A stretch of 44,925 nt of DNA from an uncultured Granulosicoccaceae bacterium (GCA_937981955.1 CALJNA010000043.1:1-44925); one strand, 5' to 3'. Shown: positions 26,234 to 35,642, counted from the first letter of the stretch. Translations and numbers: made by a program. Notes: a model not told the origin generated them from the letters alone.

Positions 26234-28699
26234 ATGGGCCTGTTGTTCTGGTTAGCCGTATTTGTCGTTGCACTATTTTGTATCGCCCGATTCCGGGTTA
26301 GCTTGCCGGCGTTCACTGTCGCTGCAGGAGCCGTGCTGTTGGTGGCGAAAAGCGCGGGCTGGTTGCCTGGCGTTTTCGGATGGATTGTCATATTGGCGGC
26401 TGTTGCCCTTGCTGTCATATTCAACGTAAGAAGTGTGCGGCACAAGCTGGTCAGCACGCCTTTATTGAAATACGTTCGTGCCGTGTTACCACCTATGTCC
26501 GATACCGAGCGTGAAGCCATTGACGCTGGAACCGTGTGGTGGGAAGCCGAGCTTTTCCGCGGTGCACCGGATTGGAACAAGCTGGTTGAATACCCCGAAG
26601 CCAAATTGACGGCTGAAGAACAAGCGTTTGTCGACGGACCAGTGGAAGAGCTGTGCGCAATGATGAACGATTGGGAAATCACTTACGAGCTGAACGATTT
26701 ACCGCAAAGCAATTGGCAGTTCATAAAGGAAAACAAATTTCTCGGCATGGTCATACCCAAAGAGTATGGCGGTCTGGGTTTTTCTGCCATGGCTCACTCA
26801 GAAGTTGTCATGAAATTGTCCACGCGCAGTGTCAGCGGAAGCGTGAGTGTCATGGTACCCAATTCACTTGGCCCGGCCGAACTATTGCTGCACTACGGTA
26901 CAGAGAAGCAAAAAGACTATTACCTGCCACGACTAGCGGTTGGTGATGAAATTCCGTGCTTTGCGTTAACCGGCCCGTCTGCAGGTTCCGACGCTGGTGC
27001 CATGCCAGACTTTGGCATTGTGTGTAAGGGCCAATTCGAAGGTAAAGAAGTGCTTGGCTTGCGGGTTACCTGGAACAAGCGTTACATCACGCTCTCGCCT
27101 GTGGCGACGTTGCTTGGTCTTGCGTTTAAAGCCTACGACCCAGACCACCTGATTGGTGATGAAGAAGACGTCGGCATCACTTGCGCACTTATTCCAACCG
27201 ATACCGAAGGTGTCATTATCGGGCGCCGTCATTTCCCGGTGAATCAGGCGTTCATGAACGGTCCTAACAGTGGCAACGAAGTCTTTATTCCTATGGAATG
27301 GATTATCGGTGGTCAGGATATGCTGGGGCAGGGCTGGCGCATGCTAATGGAATCACTTTCCGTTGGTCGTGGTATTTCCTTGCCATCTTCGGGTGTGGCT
27401 TCAGGCAAGGCAGCATCACGTTTTGTTGGCGCTTACGCTCGCGTTAGAACTCAGTTTGGTTTGCCAATTGGCAAGTTTGAAGGCATTGAGGAAGTGTTGG
27501 GTCGTATTGCTGGACTGACTTACACAATGGACGCGGGTCGTCGCCTTACTTGCGCTGCACTCGATGAGGGTGAAAAGCCATCCGTAGTGTCTGCCATCTT
27601 GAAATACTTCAATACTGATTCCATGCGCACCGTTGTCAACGATGGTATGGATGTGCTGGGCGGCAAGGGCATCTGTATGGGGCCGAGTAACTTTATGGCT
27701 CGCCCATATGAGGGGGTACCCGTCGGTATTACAGTTGAAGGCGCAAATATTCTGACCCGCAGCATGATCATCTTTGGTCAGGGTGCCATGCGTTGCCACC
27801 CGCACCTGGTTGATGAAATAAACGCAGCCTCTCTGCCGAATAAACAGGAAGCACTGGAAAGCTTTGATGCTGCACTTATGGGGCACATAGGCTATGGCAT
27901 ACAAAACGGTGCTCGCTCCATGTTCCATGGTTTGACGAAGGGTCGTTTTGTTGGTGCACCTGTTAGTGGTCAGAATGCAAAGTATTATCGCCGACTCACT
28001 CGAATGAGTTCCGGGTACTCGTTCCTTGCCGACTTTGCCATGCTGTTCCTTGGTGGCGGACTAAAGCGCAAAGAGATGTTATCCGGTCGATTTGCTGATG
28101 GTCTGGTTCACATGTATATGGCATCTGCTGTGTTAAAGCGATTTGAAGACACGGGTCGCCCTGCAGAAGATCAGCCACTAATGGAATGGTCGGTTCGCTA
28201 TTGCCTGTTTCAGACGCAGGTGGCGCTGGATCAGATTCTGAGAAACTTTCCGAATAAATACGTGGGTCTGATGCTGCGCGGTGTTGTCTTTCCACTTGGA
28301 CGTCGTTACCGCACGCCTAACGATAAGCTCACTCAGCAGTGCGCACGTATACTACTTGAACCGTCTGAAGCGCGCGACAGGTTAACCAGCGGTTGCTATG
28401 TCAATGATCGCCCGGATGATGTCACCGGCTCAATTGAATATGCACTTGTGCGCGTTGTTGCAGCGAACGATGCTTCCAGGAAACTGAAGAAAACGCGGCT
28501 GAAAATGCCTTATGGCTATGACTACGCGAAGTGGATGAACGAGCTAGTCAGCGATGACGTGCTAACGCGTGAAGAGGCAGACTTACTTGAAGACGCATAC
28601 ACCGCCACCACAACAGTGATTAACGTAGACGATTTCCCGAATGATTTTCGTCAAGGTGGCACTGTGGACGTGGCCAGCGCACTGCAAAAATCGGCTTAG
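26234..28699 (+). CDS. fadE: Acyl-CoA dehydrogenase FadE
   Basis: This 821-residue enzyme performs the first oxidation step of fatty acid beta-oxidation in the gammaproteobacterial long-FadE manner. Two N-terminal hydrophobic segments (residues 2-60) are followed by the acyl-CoA dehydrogenase domain (WQFIKENKFLGMVIPKEYGGLG, FALTGPSAGSDAGAMPD, GRGISLPSSG). The block with the catalytic Glu is GITVEGANILTRSMIIFGQG. A long C-terminal DUF1974 region follows. ATG 26234 is chosen because TTGGAG lies seven bases before it. The ATG at 26201 lacks a ribosome site. It is single-gene and ends at a strong terminator. Confidence 0.95.
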   Translation: MGLLFWLAVFVVALFCIARFRVSLPAFTVAAGAVLLVAKSAGWLPGVFGWIVILAAVALAVIFNVRSVRHKLVSTPLLKYVRAVLPPMSDTEREAIDAGTVWWEAELFRGAPDWNKLVEYPEAKLTAEEQAFVDGPVEELCAMMNDWEITYELNDLPQSNWQFIKENKFLGMVIPKEYGGLGFSAMAHSEVVMKLSTRSVSGSVSVMVPNSLGPAELLLHYGTEKQKDYYLPRLAVGDEIPCFALTGPSAGSDAGAMPDFGIVCKGQFEGKEVLGLRVTWNKRYITLSPVATLLGLAFKAYDPDHLIGDEEDVGITCALIPTDTEGVIIGRRHFPVNQAFMNGPNSGNEVFIPMEWIIGGQDMLGQGWRMLMESLSVGRGISLPSSGVASGKAASRFVGAYARVRTQFGLPIGKFEGIEEVLGRIAGLTYTMDAGRRLTCAALDEGEKPSVVSAILKYFNTDSMRTVVNDGMDVLGGKGICMGPSNFMARPYEGVPVGITVEGANILTRSMIIFGQGAMRCHPHLVDEINAASLPNKQEALESFDAALMGHIGYGIQNGARSMFHGLTKGRFVGAPVSGQNAKYYRRLTRMSSGYSFLADFAMLFLGGGLKRKEMLSGRFADGLVHMYMASAVLKRFEDTGRPAEDQPLMEWSVRYCLFQTQVALDQILRNFPNKYVGLMLRGVVFPLGRRYRTPNDKLTQQCARILLEPSEARDRLTSGCYVNDRPDDVTGSIEYALVRVVAANDASRKLKKTRLKMPYGYDYAKWMNELVSDDVLTREEADLLEDAYTATTTVINVDDFPNDFRQGGTVDVASALQKSA

Positions 28700-28774
28700 A
28701 TAGTCAGGGCCGCCACTGAGCATTTTTTTGCATCAGCAGCGGCACTTGCGTAATCCACAGTAAGAACATTGAAT

Positions 28775-28800
28775 ACGGCCCTTTCAGGGCCGTTTTTTTT
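28775..28800 (+). terminator. Strong intrinsic terminator after fadE
   Basis: ACGGCCC (28775-28781) pairs with GGGCCGT (28787-28793) around TTTCA, followed by eight T residues including the last base of the stem. Canonical form. Confidence 0.92.
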
Positions 28801-28971
28801 GCAAAGCTCCCGCTCGCATATTTTCCCTGTCGTTCTACTTTTTACCCATGCTTGTTTGCATGATCTTATGCCTTGTTCGTCGAAATAGAAAAACACGACA
28901 ATAAAATCGGTTAAAGTCGAGTCTATCGTTTGGGTAGTGGTTACTCGAAATATGAAAATTCCCTCTTGTCC

Positions 28972-29712
28972 ATGAATGCGCAGCTTGCACTCGATGTTGA
29001 GCAGATCAGTTTCAGCTATGGCCAAACCGAAGCGCTGAAACAGGCTAGCCTGCAGGTGTCGGCAGGCAGCTTTGTGGCACTGCTTGGCGCCAATGGAGCC
29101 GGCAAAACCACATTATTTTCGATCGTCACCGGTTTGTACTCACCAAAACAGGGAAGTGTTTTGGTGAATGGTCACGGCTTGCGAACAGACACAATGAGTG
29201 CATTGGCTAGTATGGGTGTTGTGTTCCAGAGATCCACGGTCGACATGGATTTAAGCGTTTTGCAAAACTTGCGCTATGCAGCCGATTTACAAGGCATACC
29301 AAGAGCGGATGCAAAACTGCGTATTCATGCAGGAATAGAGCAGCATGGGCTGAGCGGTCTTGAAAAAAGAAAAATCGGTGCATTAAGCGGAGGACAGAGA
29401 CGCAGAGTGGAGTTGGCGCGTGCTCTATTACATCGACCCACTTTATTGTTACTCGATGAGCCGACGGTCGGGCTCGATTTACAAAGTCGCAGTGAGTTTG
29501 TGTCACATGTAAAATCATTATGTACTGATGAAGGAACGGGTGTGTTGTGGGCAACTCACCTGATGGATGAACTGGACACAGACGATGATGTGTACATTCT
29601 CGACCACGGCCAGGTTATAGAGCAGGGAACCGTCAGCGAGCTCACACAGACGCACGGGGTGGAAGATATAAGCGCCGTGTTTAATAAACTGGTGGGCTCT
29701 AAAGTATCGTGA
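28972..29712 (+). CDS. ABC-2-type transporter ATPase, PQQ-alcohol-dehydrogenase-associated subfamily
   Basis: This 246-residue ATPase has Walker A G39-ANGAGK45-TT, signature LSGGQRRRVELARALLHRP and Walker B LLLLDEPTVGLD. The region VVFQRSTVDMDLSVLQNLRYAADLQG and the text around ATHLMDELDTDDDVYILDHG closely resemble the subfamily found beside PQQ-dependent alcohol dehydrogenases (TIGR03864; PedB/LutE-like). Members are implicated in lanthanide handling in Pseudomonas and Methylobacterium. This similarity is recalled from family knowledge, not searched. ATG 28972 is preferred over the upstream in-frame codon at 28930, which adds a non-family tail. The stop overlaps the permease start (GTGA). 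Confidence 0.82.
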   Translation: MNAQLALDVEQISFSYGQTEALKQASLQVSAGSFVALLGANGAGKTTLFSIVTGLYSPKQGSVLVNGHGLRTDTMSALASMGVVFQRSTVDMDLSVLQNLRYAADLQGIPRADAKLRIHAGIEQHGLSGLEKRKIGALSGGQRRRVELARALLHRPTLLLLDEPTVGLDLQSRSEFVSHVKSLCTDEGTGVLWATHLMDELDTDDDVYILDHGQVIEQGTVSELTQTHGVEDISAVFNKLVGSKVS

Positions 29713-30524
29713 AGCTGAACCACGCCATACTCTGCTTGCGCGGTGTTGTATTTCGCGAAGCGTTGCGCTTTATCAATCAACGCGGACGTTTCCTGTCTGC
29801 ACTGGTCAGACCGCTCGTCTGGTTGTTTATATTTGCGGCGGGTTTTCGATCAGTTCTGGGTGTGTCTATTATTCCTCCGTATGAAACTTATATTCGCTAC
29901 GAAGAGTATATTTCGCCCGGTCTGGTTGGCATGATTTTGCTCTTTAATGGCATGCAAAGTTCTTTGTCAATGGTTTACGACCGGGAAATGGGCAGCATGC
30001 GAACGTTGCTTGTCAGTCCGTTACCTCGGTGGTATCTGTTGCTGTGTAAACTACTTGCGGGTGTTTCAATCGCTGTTTTGCAGGCTTATGTCTTTATGGC
30101 AATTGCCTGGTTCTGGGAGGTCAGGCCACCAACCGTCGGTTATTTTCTGTTGTTGCCCGCACTGATACTCAGCGGTTTGATGCTTGGCGCATTGGGTCTG
30201 ATGTTGTCGTCTATGATTCGTCAGCTTGAGAATTTTGCCGGTGTCATGAATTTTGTTATTTTTCCAATGTTTTTCGCATCCTCAGCTCTGTACCCGTTGT
30301 GGCGAATTAACGATGCAAGCCCTTTGTTGTTCTGGGTTTGTACTTTTAATCCTTTCACTTACGCCGTCGAATTGATTCGTTTCGCCTTATACGGGCAGTT
30401 TAATTTTGTGGCAATGCTGGTCGTGATCGGTTGCACGGGTCTGTTTCTCGCCGCGGCGGTTGTTGGGTACGATCCTTTGCGCGGTTTTATGTCTCGTAAA
30501 GATGGCGGGCCAGCCAAATCGTGA
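29709..30524 (+). CDS. ABC-2-type permease, PedC/LutF-like
   Basis: This 271-residue inner-membrane permease has six predicted helices. Sequence blocks REALRFINQRGRFLSALVRP, VLGVSIIPPYETYIRYEEYI and the NGMQSSLSMVYDREMGSMRTLL region are those I recall from the PedC family (TIGR03861), the partner of the preceding ATPase. It starts at GTG 29709 inside the ATPase stop, so the pair is coupled. In Pseudomonas putida the PedA1A2BC transporter is needed for lanthanide-dependent growth. No periplasmic PedA-type gene is present here, and no PQQ dehydrogenase is in the window. Confidence 0.83.
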   Translation: MKLNHAILCLRGVVFREALRFINQRGRFLSALVRPLVWLFIFAAGFRSVLGVSIIPPYETYIRYEEYISPGLVGMILLFNGMQSSLSMVYDREMGSMRTLLVSPLPRWYLLLCKLLAGVSIAVLQAYVFMAIAWFWEVRPPTVGYFLLLPALILSGLMLGALGLMLSSMIRQLENFAGVMNFVIFPMFFASSALYPLWRINDASPLLFWVCTFNPFTYAVELIRFALYGQFNFVAMLVVIGCTGLFLAAAVVGYDPLRGFMSRKDGGPAKS

Positions 30525-31276
30525 TGAACGTTAAGTTGCGTGGCCCGATAACAGCGCTGGCATCCATAATTACTTTAGTGGTGTTGTGGTTCGTGGTCAC
30601 TTTGTTTGTATCCGATCGCAGTTTGCCGTCACCGTTTGAGGTCGCCAGTGCATTTGCCGTTGAATTTAAAAGTGGCGAATTGTTTTATCACCTTGGCGTC
30701 ACGCTGATAAGAGTTCTCGCAGCATTTTTTGTTGCCATGTTGATTGGTTCTGCTATTGGCATTCTCCTGGGCATGGATGCTGGTATTAATCGATTTGTTG
30801 AGCCTTGGCTAATTCTGCTGCTTAACATTCCGGCGCTGGTGATTATTGTGCTCGCCTATATCTGGTTTGGTTTAAATGAAGCAGCGGCGATCGGTGCGGT
30901 TGCGCTAAATAAAATCCCTAACGTCATCATCACACTTCGAGAGGGCGCTCGTTCACTAGATCCGGCCTATGCTGAGCTGGCAACCGTGTATAAATTCAGC
31001 TGGTGGAAGCGATTACGGCATGTGGTCCTGCCACAGTTACAACCGTTCTTTGCAGCGGCTACACGCTCGGGAATATCCTTAATCTGGAAAATCGTGCTAG
31101 TGGTCGAGCTTCTTGGGCGCTCTAATGGTGTCGGATTTCAGATATACCTGTATTTTCAGTTATTCGATGTAGCAACTATTCTTGCCTACACGTTAGCGTT
31201 TGTATTTGTCATGTTGATGGTTGAGTATTTTGTTTTGCAGCCGGTTGAACGTGTGTCTACACGGTGGCGACCATAA
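30524..31276 (+). CDS. ABC importer permease, SsuC/TauC/NrtB-like
   Basis: This 250-residue binding-protein-dependent permease has about six helices and the EAA loop at about 155-175 (EGARSLDPAYAELATVYKFSWWKRLRHVVLPQL). The SsuC/TauC group imports sulfonates, taurine, nitrate, thiamine precursors or aromatic acids; the substrate here is unknown. Its ATG (30524) overlaps the preceding stop by one base (TGATG); a GTG three bases upstream is possible. It is directly coupled to an ABC-2 permease, an unusual neighbour. No substrate-binding protein gene is adjacent. Confidence 0.87.
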   Translation: MNVKLRGPITALASIITLVVLWFVVTLFVSDRSLPSPFEVASAFAVEFKSGELFYHLGVTLIRVLAAFFVAMLIGSAIGILLGMDAGINRFVEPWLILLLNIPALVIIVLAYIWFGLNEAAAIGAVALNKIPNVIITLREGARSLDPAYAELATVYKFSWWKRLRHVVLPQLQPFFAAATRSGISLIWKIVLVVELLGRSNGVGFQIYLYFQLFDVATILAYTLAFVFVMLMVEYFVLQPVERVSTRWRP

Positions 31277-31974
31277 TGCTGGACGTCAATATTATCGACA
31301 GGACATTCACCTCGGCAGACGGAACGAAGTTAAAAGCTGTTGAAAATTTGAAGTTTCAGCTTCCTCAGGATTCGTTCACGTGCATTGTCGGTCCGTCCGG
31401 TTGTGGCAAGACCACCACGCTTCGAATGATTCTGGGCCTGGACACTGACTATGATGGTGAAATTGTAAAAAGCGGCAACGGTGTAGTCTCTGCGGTTTTT
31501 CAGGAACCAAGATTGCTGCCATGGCGAACGGTTGAACAGAACATACGACTCGCATTGCCACCAACAAAGAAAAACATGCCGCTTGAGTCATTGTACGAAC
31601 CATTGGGACTAACACCGGTAAAAAACTTTTATCCTGCTGAGCTGTCTCTTGGGCTTGCACGCAGGGCAGCCATTGCCAGAGCGTTTGCACTAACACCTGA
31701 ATTACTCGTGCTGGATGAACCGTTTGTGTCATTAGACGATGACACAGCAGACAGACTTCGTGAATTACTTATTACCGTTTGGGAGGCAAACCCAACCACT
31801 GCATTGATGGTCACGCACAACGTTCGCGAGGCCGCAATGCTTGCTGATCATATCTTGCTTTTCAGCGATCGACCGGCTGAAGTTGTTGCAACACTGGCCA
31901 TTGATACTCCACGGGCGCAACGGGATGATGCTGAAATCAGCGCAATTGTTCAGCGCATACGAGAGTCGAGATAG
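31276..31974 (+). CDS. ABC importer ATPase, SsuB/TauB/NrtD-like
   Basis: This 232-residue ATPase has Walker A G39-PSGCGK45-TT, Q-loop VFQEPRLLPWRT, Walker B LLVLDEPFVSLD and switch His in VTHNVREA. The signature motif is altered, ELSLGLARRAAIARAF, in place of the usual LSGGQ. The LSxG Ser and the Gly are kept, so ATPase function may persist. It starts at ATG 31276 overlapping the permease stop (TAATG); a GTG at 31264 is the alternative. It is the partner of the SsuC-like permease and the last gene of the four-gene transporter operon. Confidence 0.87.
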   Translation: MLDVNIIDRTFTSADGTKLKAVENLKFQLPQDSFTCIVGPSGCGKTTTLRMILGLDTDYDGEIVKSGNGVVSAVFQEPRLLPWRTVEQNIRLALPPTKKNMPLESLYEPLGLTPVKNFYPAELSLGLARRAAIARAFALTPELLVLDEPFVSLDDDTADRLRELLITVWEANPTTALMVTHNVREAAMLADHILLFSDRPAEVVATLAIDTPRAQRDDAEISAIVQRIRESR

Positions 31975-32454
31975 CGGGTTTTGGCTAATTAGTCCACCAA
32001 ACGTGATCAGTGCCTGGTGTGATAGGTTTTCGGTCTGGGCACCCGGCCAACTTGTGAAGTCCTGAATAATAACTGACCAAGATCGACCAGTCGGGAAATT
32101 GACGAGTCAGTCCGGCCAAAACGGTGCAGAACAGGTTTCTCCGGGCTTTCTGGTCGCATGTCAATATGGTCAGGACAGACTCTTCGATTAACGCTGAATT
32201 CCGCTGGTCCATATGCGCAATTTTCTACCATCCAATTGTGCAAATTATCCCTCTGTAACAACCACTTGGCGGGTCTTTTACGTATACCCTGTATAGTAAG
32301 AACGCTAATCGAGTAAATTCAGCCACCAGCGCGAAAAAGACGTCAAAAGGCCGGTTCATTGCATTCACTACAAAGTGAACCAAAAACCGATTTCGAGCTC
32401 TGTTATTAATAAGAGAAACTGTCATCAAAAAGGACAGGCTAATACATTCAGACC
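31975..32454. other. 480-bp non-coding region before the VWA/MoxR operon
   Basis: No credible gene on either strand; the open frames there are short and lack family features. No terminator with a T-tract or clear promoter was recognised. A TATAGT (32292-32297) is a possible -10 without a well-spaced -35. It presumably holds the transporter operon end and the promoter of the operon that follows. Confidence 0.5.
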
Positions 32455-34725
32455 ATGTTTGAATTTTTTTTAAACTACCCGGTCAGTACATGGCGACATG
32501 CAGATTTCATCTGGGCAAGCGGCTGGCCGCTTGTGGGTCTGGTCTTGTGCTTTTTTCTGGCGATACTGGTCATTGCATTTACCCTGTTTCGTCAGCAACT
32601 CAGCGCTCCAAAACGGATGGTGCTCGGCTTCTTGCAGTTGGTGGCGGTTACCACAGGGCTGGTCATGCTGTGGCAGCCTTCACTGCGAATTGAGTTAATG
32701 CAGGCCGGTGAAAATACCGTGGCCTATTTGCTCGACACTTCGAAAAGCATGTTGGTCACCGATGGTAACGAGCAATCCAGACTGGATCACGCAGCCAGTT
32801 TGCTGAACGACGACGACCTGATCGACAACAATCTGTTCGATGCTGCGGTGTATTCGGTAGCAGAAGATTTGTCTCCGCTCAGCTTACCGTTCAATGAAGG
32901 CCTTGCGTCTAACACCAATAGCGATCAACGCTCAGCAATCGGTACGAGTTTGCAAACCGTGCTTGAAAGCGTGAATGATCAAGCTCTGGCGGCAGTGGTT
33001 GTGTTATCCGACGGTGCTGACAACGCAAGTGCATTAAGCTCAGAGTGGTGGCAAACCATCAAAGCTGCCGGTGTACCTGTACATACCATTGGGTTTGGCA
33101 GCACTGTGGTCAACGATGATATTGAACTCAGTGATGTGATCATGGACGGGCAAGCCGGGGAGAACGCCTTGGTTAGTGCAACATTGCGTATTGTTCACCA
33201 TGGGCACAACAATGTGCGCCTTCGAGTTGAAGCAGGCGATGAACTGCTACATGCAGAAAATCTTGAATTAGATTCGACACAGAATGAGTCTGTGCACGCT
33301 ATTCGTTTCAACAGTGGTGAGGCGGGTGTTCGTGACATCAGATTCTCACTTCAGAGTAACGATACGGAAACCAATACAGTCAATAACTCGCAGCAGCGTA
33401 TTTTGAACGTGGCCGATAACCCGAAGCGCATTTTGTATGTTGAAGGCGAGCCTCGCTGGGAATACAAGTTTATAAGGCGCGCATTGCACAGTTTTGGTGA
33501 TGTAGAAATAGTCAGTCTGTTACGCACATCGCCTAACAAGTTCTATCGGCAAGGTGTCGAATCGGCAGAGGAACTGGTTGATGGTTTTCCGAAGACAAAA
33601 GAGGCACTGTTCAGATATAGCGCGGTAATTATTGGCAGTCTGGAAGCTGCCGAATTGAGTACCGAGCAGCAAGCGAACCTGCGTGATTTCGTAAGTGAAC
33701 GAGGCGGTTCCTTGCTAATGCTGGCTGGAAGGCAAGGATTGGGCGACGGTGGCTGGGGGCGTTCGGCTGTGGCTGCAGCGTTACCCGCTACGCTTACCAG
33801 TAAAACGAATGCCAATGACTATGCGCGCATTCGGGTAACCGCCCAGCCAACCACACAAGGTTTACGCACCCCGTGGTTGCGCCTGGCTGAGAACGACGAA
33901 GAAAATCTACTCGCTTGGTCGCAACTGCCTGAACTTAACGATGTTCAACCGGTAGGTGAGGTTAAGCCAGGTAGTACCATCTTGTTGGCCACAAAGAATC
34001 GATCTCGAGCGACACCGCTATTAATTTGGCATCGATACGGTCAGGGCCAGAGCTACATTCTTGGTACAAGTGGAACCTGGCGCTGGCAGATGGGCTTGCC
34101 ATCGGAGAATCAGTGGCATGAAGTTTTCTGGCAGCAGTTTCTTTCGCATCTATCCGCCGGCTCGCTTCCGCAACTATCGGTTGATAATGCAGAAGCCGTG
34201 TATCGCGACACCGATGAAATCCCCATTGTCGTCACCGCACGATCAGACGAATTTGAGCCACTTGACAACGGTGAACTCGTTGTTAATGTCACCACCCCTT
34301 CAGGCAAACAGGTGCAAACCACTCTAAATGCAGATATAGATGAGCCCGGCCGATTTGTAGGCTCTATGGAAGCCGTTGAAGATGGTCCCTATTCCATTTC
34401 CATGACTCAGGCCGTGGCAGGCGAAGCGCAGGTACCGACAACTGAACCCGCGCTACAGCGCTGGTGGATTAAAGAGAGTGGAACTGCGGAGTTGTTTGAT
34501 ACCGGATTGCATCGAGAATTCTTGCAACGCATCTCATCGGCAACTGGCGGTCAATACCTTGATGCCGCAGACAAGGACCAATTAGCGACCGTTCTCAGCA
34601 CACAAAACGCTGGCCTGACCAGAGAAGAGTTACTGCCGCTTTGGAATATGCCTCTGTTGTTCCTGCTTATGCTGCTTGCCAAAGGGCTCGAATGGCTATT
34701 GCGACTAAAGTGGAAACGCTTGTGA
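32455..34725 (+). CDS. VWA-domain membrane protein with GATase1-like region
   Basis: This 756-residue protein has two N-terminal TM helices (about 23-45 and 53-73), then a von Willebrand A domain with an intact MIDAS-type motif D94-T-S-K-S98, a later conserved Thr (AIGTSLQ) and VVVLSDGADN. A beta-rich middle follows, then a class I glutamine-amidotransferase-like fold (KRILYVEGEPRWEYKFIRRAL at about 325-345, GGSLLMLAGRQGLGDGGW). A C-terminal TM helix is at about 732-750. This is the architecture of VWA/GATase-like proteins that accompany MoxR operons. The GATase-like part shows no catalytic Cys triad and is likely structural. It is the first gene of the operon; the nearest AGGACAGG is 16 bases before the ATG, so ribosome spacing is poor. 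Confidence 0.85.
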   Translation: MFEFFLNYPVSTWRHADFIWASGWPLVGLVLCFFLAILVIAFTLFRQQLSAPKRMVLGFLQLVAVTTGLVMLWQPSLRIELMQAGENTVAYLLDTSKSMLVTDGNEQSRLDHAASLLNDDDLIDNNLFDAAVYSVAEDLSPLSLPFNEGLASNTNSDQRSAIGTSLQTVLESVNDQALAAVVVLSDGADNASALSSEWWQTIKAAGVPVHTIGFGSTVVNDDIELSDVIMDGQAGENALVSATLRIVHHGHNNVRLRVEAGDELLHAENLELDSTQNESVHAIRFNSGEAGVRDIRFSLQSNDTETNTVNNSQQRILNVADNPKRILYVEGEPRWEYKFIRRALHSFGDVEIVSLLRTSPNKFYRQGVESAEELVDGFPKTKEALFRYSAVIIGSLEAAELSTEQQANLRDFVSERGGSLLMLAGRQGLGDGGWGRSAVAAALPATLTSKTNANDYARIRVTAQPTTQGLRTPWLRLAENDEENLLAWSQLPELNDVQPVGEVKPGSTILLATKNRSRATPLLIWHRYGQGQSYILGTSGTWRWQMGLPSENQWHEVFWQQFLSHLSAGSLPQLSVDNAEAVYRDTDEIPIVVTARSDEFEPLDNGELVVNVTTPSGKQVQTTLNADIDEPGRFVGSMEAVEDGPYSISMTQAVAGEAQVPTTEPALQRWWIKESGTAELFDTGLHREFLQRISSATGGQYLDAADKDQLATVLSTQNAGLTREELLPLWNMPLLFLLMLLAKGLEWLLRLKWKRL

Positions 34726-35642
34726 TGGTCAACAGATCACACATAAGCATGGTGCTCGTCATGCTGCTGCTACCGATAACAAGTGCTTACGCCAAATCCA
34801 CCGGACTGGTGGTGACGGGCATTGGCGGCAACGAAGAATACGCTGAACAATTCCTTCGGCACGGCGACGTGGTAATAGATGCGTTAAGAACCATCAGCGA
34901 ACGCGATGAAGACATGGTTTTGCTGCAAGGTGAAGATGCAACACGTCAATCCGTGCTGGATTCCATAGAGACTCTGACAGCAAACAAACCCGACACGTTT
35001 TTTCTGATCCTTATCGGTCATGGGACTGTCGATGCGGAAAACTGGCGATTCAATTTACCTGGCAACGATCTGAATACAGAAGATCTGGTTTCTGCATTAG
35101 CACCTGTTGATGCGCCTAATCAGCTGGTCATGGTTGGTACCAGTGCCAGTGGTGCGGTACTCGATACACTTAGCCAACCGGGTCGGTATGTAGTAACTGC
35201 AACCAAGAGTGGCGGAGAACTTAACGCCGTTCGGTTTCCTGAGTTTTTATCCAAAGCAATGGAGTCTTCGGTAGCCGATACTGATCGAAATGAAATTCTG
35301 ACTTTGGCCGAAGTGTATCGATACGCCAATGAGAAAACCCAGGATTACTATGAAGATCAGAAACTGCTTGCCTCTGAGCATGCCCGAATAACTGGCGAGA
35401 ACCCGGAACGTATTGCCATGGCGCGACTCGGGTCACTAAAAACGGCAAAGGATGATCCCGCAGTTGCCAAATTACTGGACCAGCGCCTGGCACTCGAAGA
35501 CGAATTTCTTGCACTGAAGGCAAAAAAGCCCGAAATGCAAACACTAGACTTCTACAATGCGCTGGAGCCATTGCTAATTTCTATTGCGAAGCTGCAGCAA
35601 GAAATTGATGCGGTTACCGGCTGGGTGGAAACTAATGAATAG
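34725..35642 (+). CDS. Secreted caspase/legumain-fold (C13-like) protein lacking the nucleophile Cys
   Basis: This 305-residue protein has a Sec signal peptide (about 1-23, ending SAYA). The core resembles the C13/caspase fold: LVVTGIGGNEEYAEQFL, a segmented helix region, FFLILIGHGTVD (catalytic-type His99-Gly) and NLPGNDLNTEDLV. The strand where family members carry the nucleophile reads LVMVGTSASGAVLD (residues about 134-147), Thr-Ser-Ala-Ser in place of the usual Cys. It is therefore probably a pseudoprotease or binding scaffold, unless a Ser substitutes. ATG 34725 overlaps the upstream stop (TGATG). The C-terminal third is helical and charged, possibly coiled-coil. The assignment rests on motif pattern and is moderate. 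Confidence 0.65.
   Translation: MVNRSHISMVLVMLLLPITSAYAKSTGLVVTGIGGNEEYAEQFLRHGDVVIDALRTISERDEDMVLLQGEDATRQSVLDSIETLTANKPDTFFLILIGHGTVDAENWRFNLPGNDLNTEDLVSALAPVDAPNQLVMVGTSASGAVLDTLSQPGRYVVTATKSGGELNAVRFPEFLSKAMESSVADTDRNEILTLAEVYRYANEKTQDYYEDQKLLASEHARITGENPERIAMARLGSLKTAKDDPAVAKLLDQRLALEDEFLALKAKKPEMQTLDFYNALEPLLISIAKLQQEIDAVTGWVETNE

Noticed and set aside
27416-27928. 170-codon open frame on the minus strand inside fadE
   Set aside because: fadE motifs run continuously on the plus strand across this segment; the antisense product shows no domain features.
32007-32261. Short minus-strand open frames in the gap before the VWA operon
   Set aside because: Two overlapping frames of 75-84 codons lack ribosome sites, domains and credible composition; no gene is supported.
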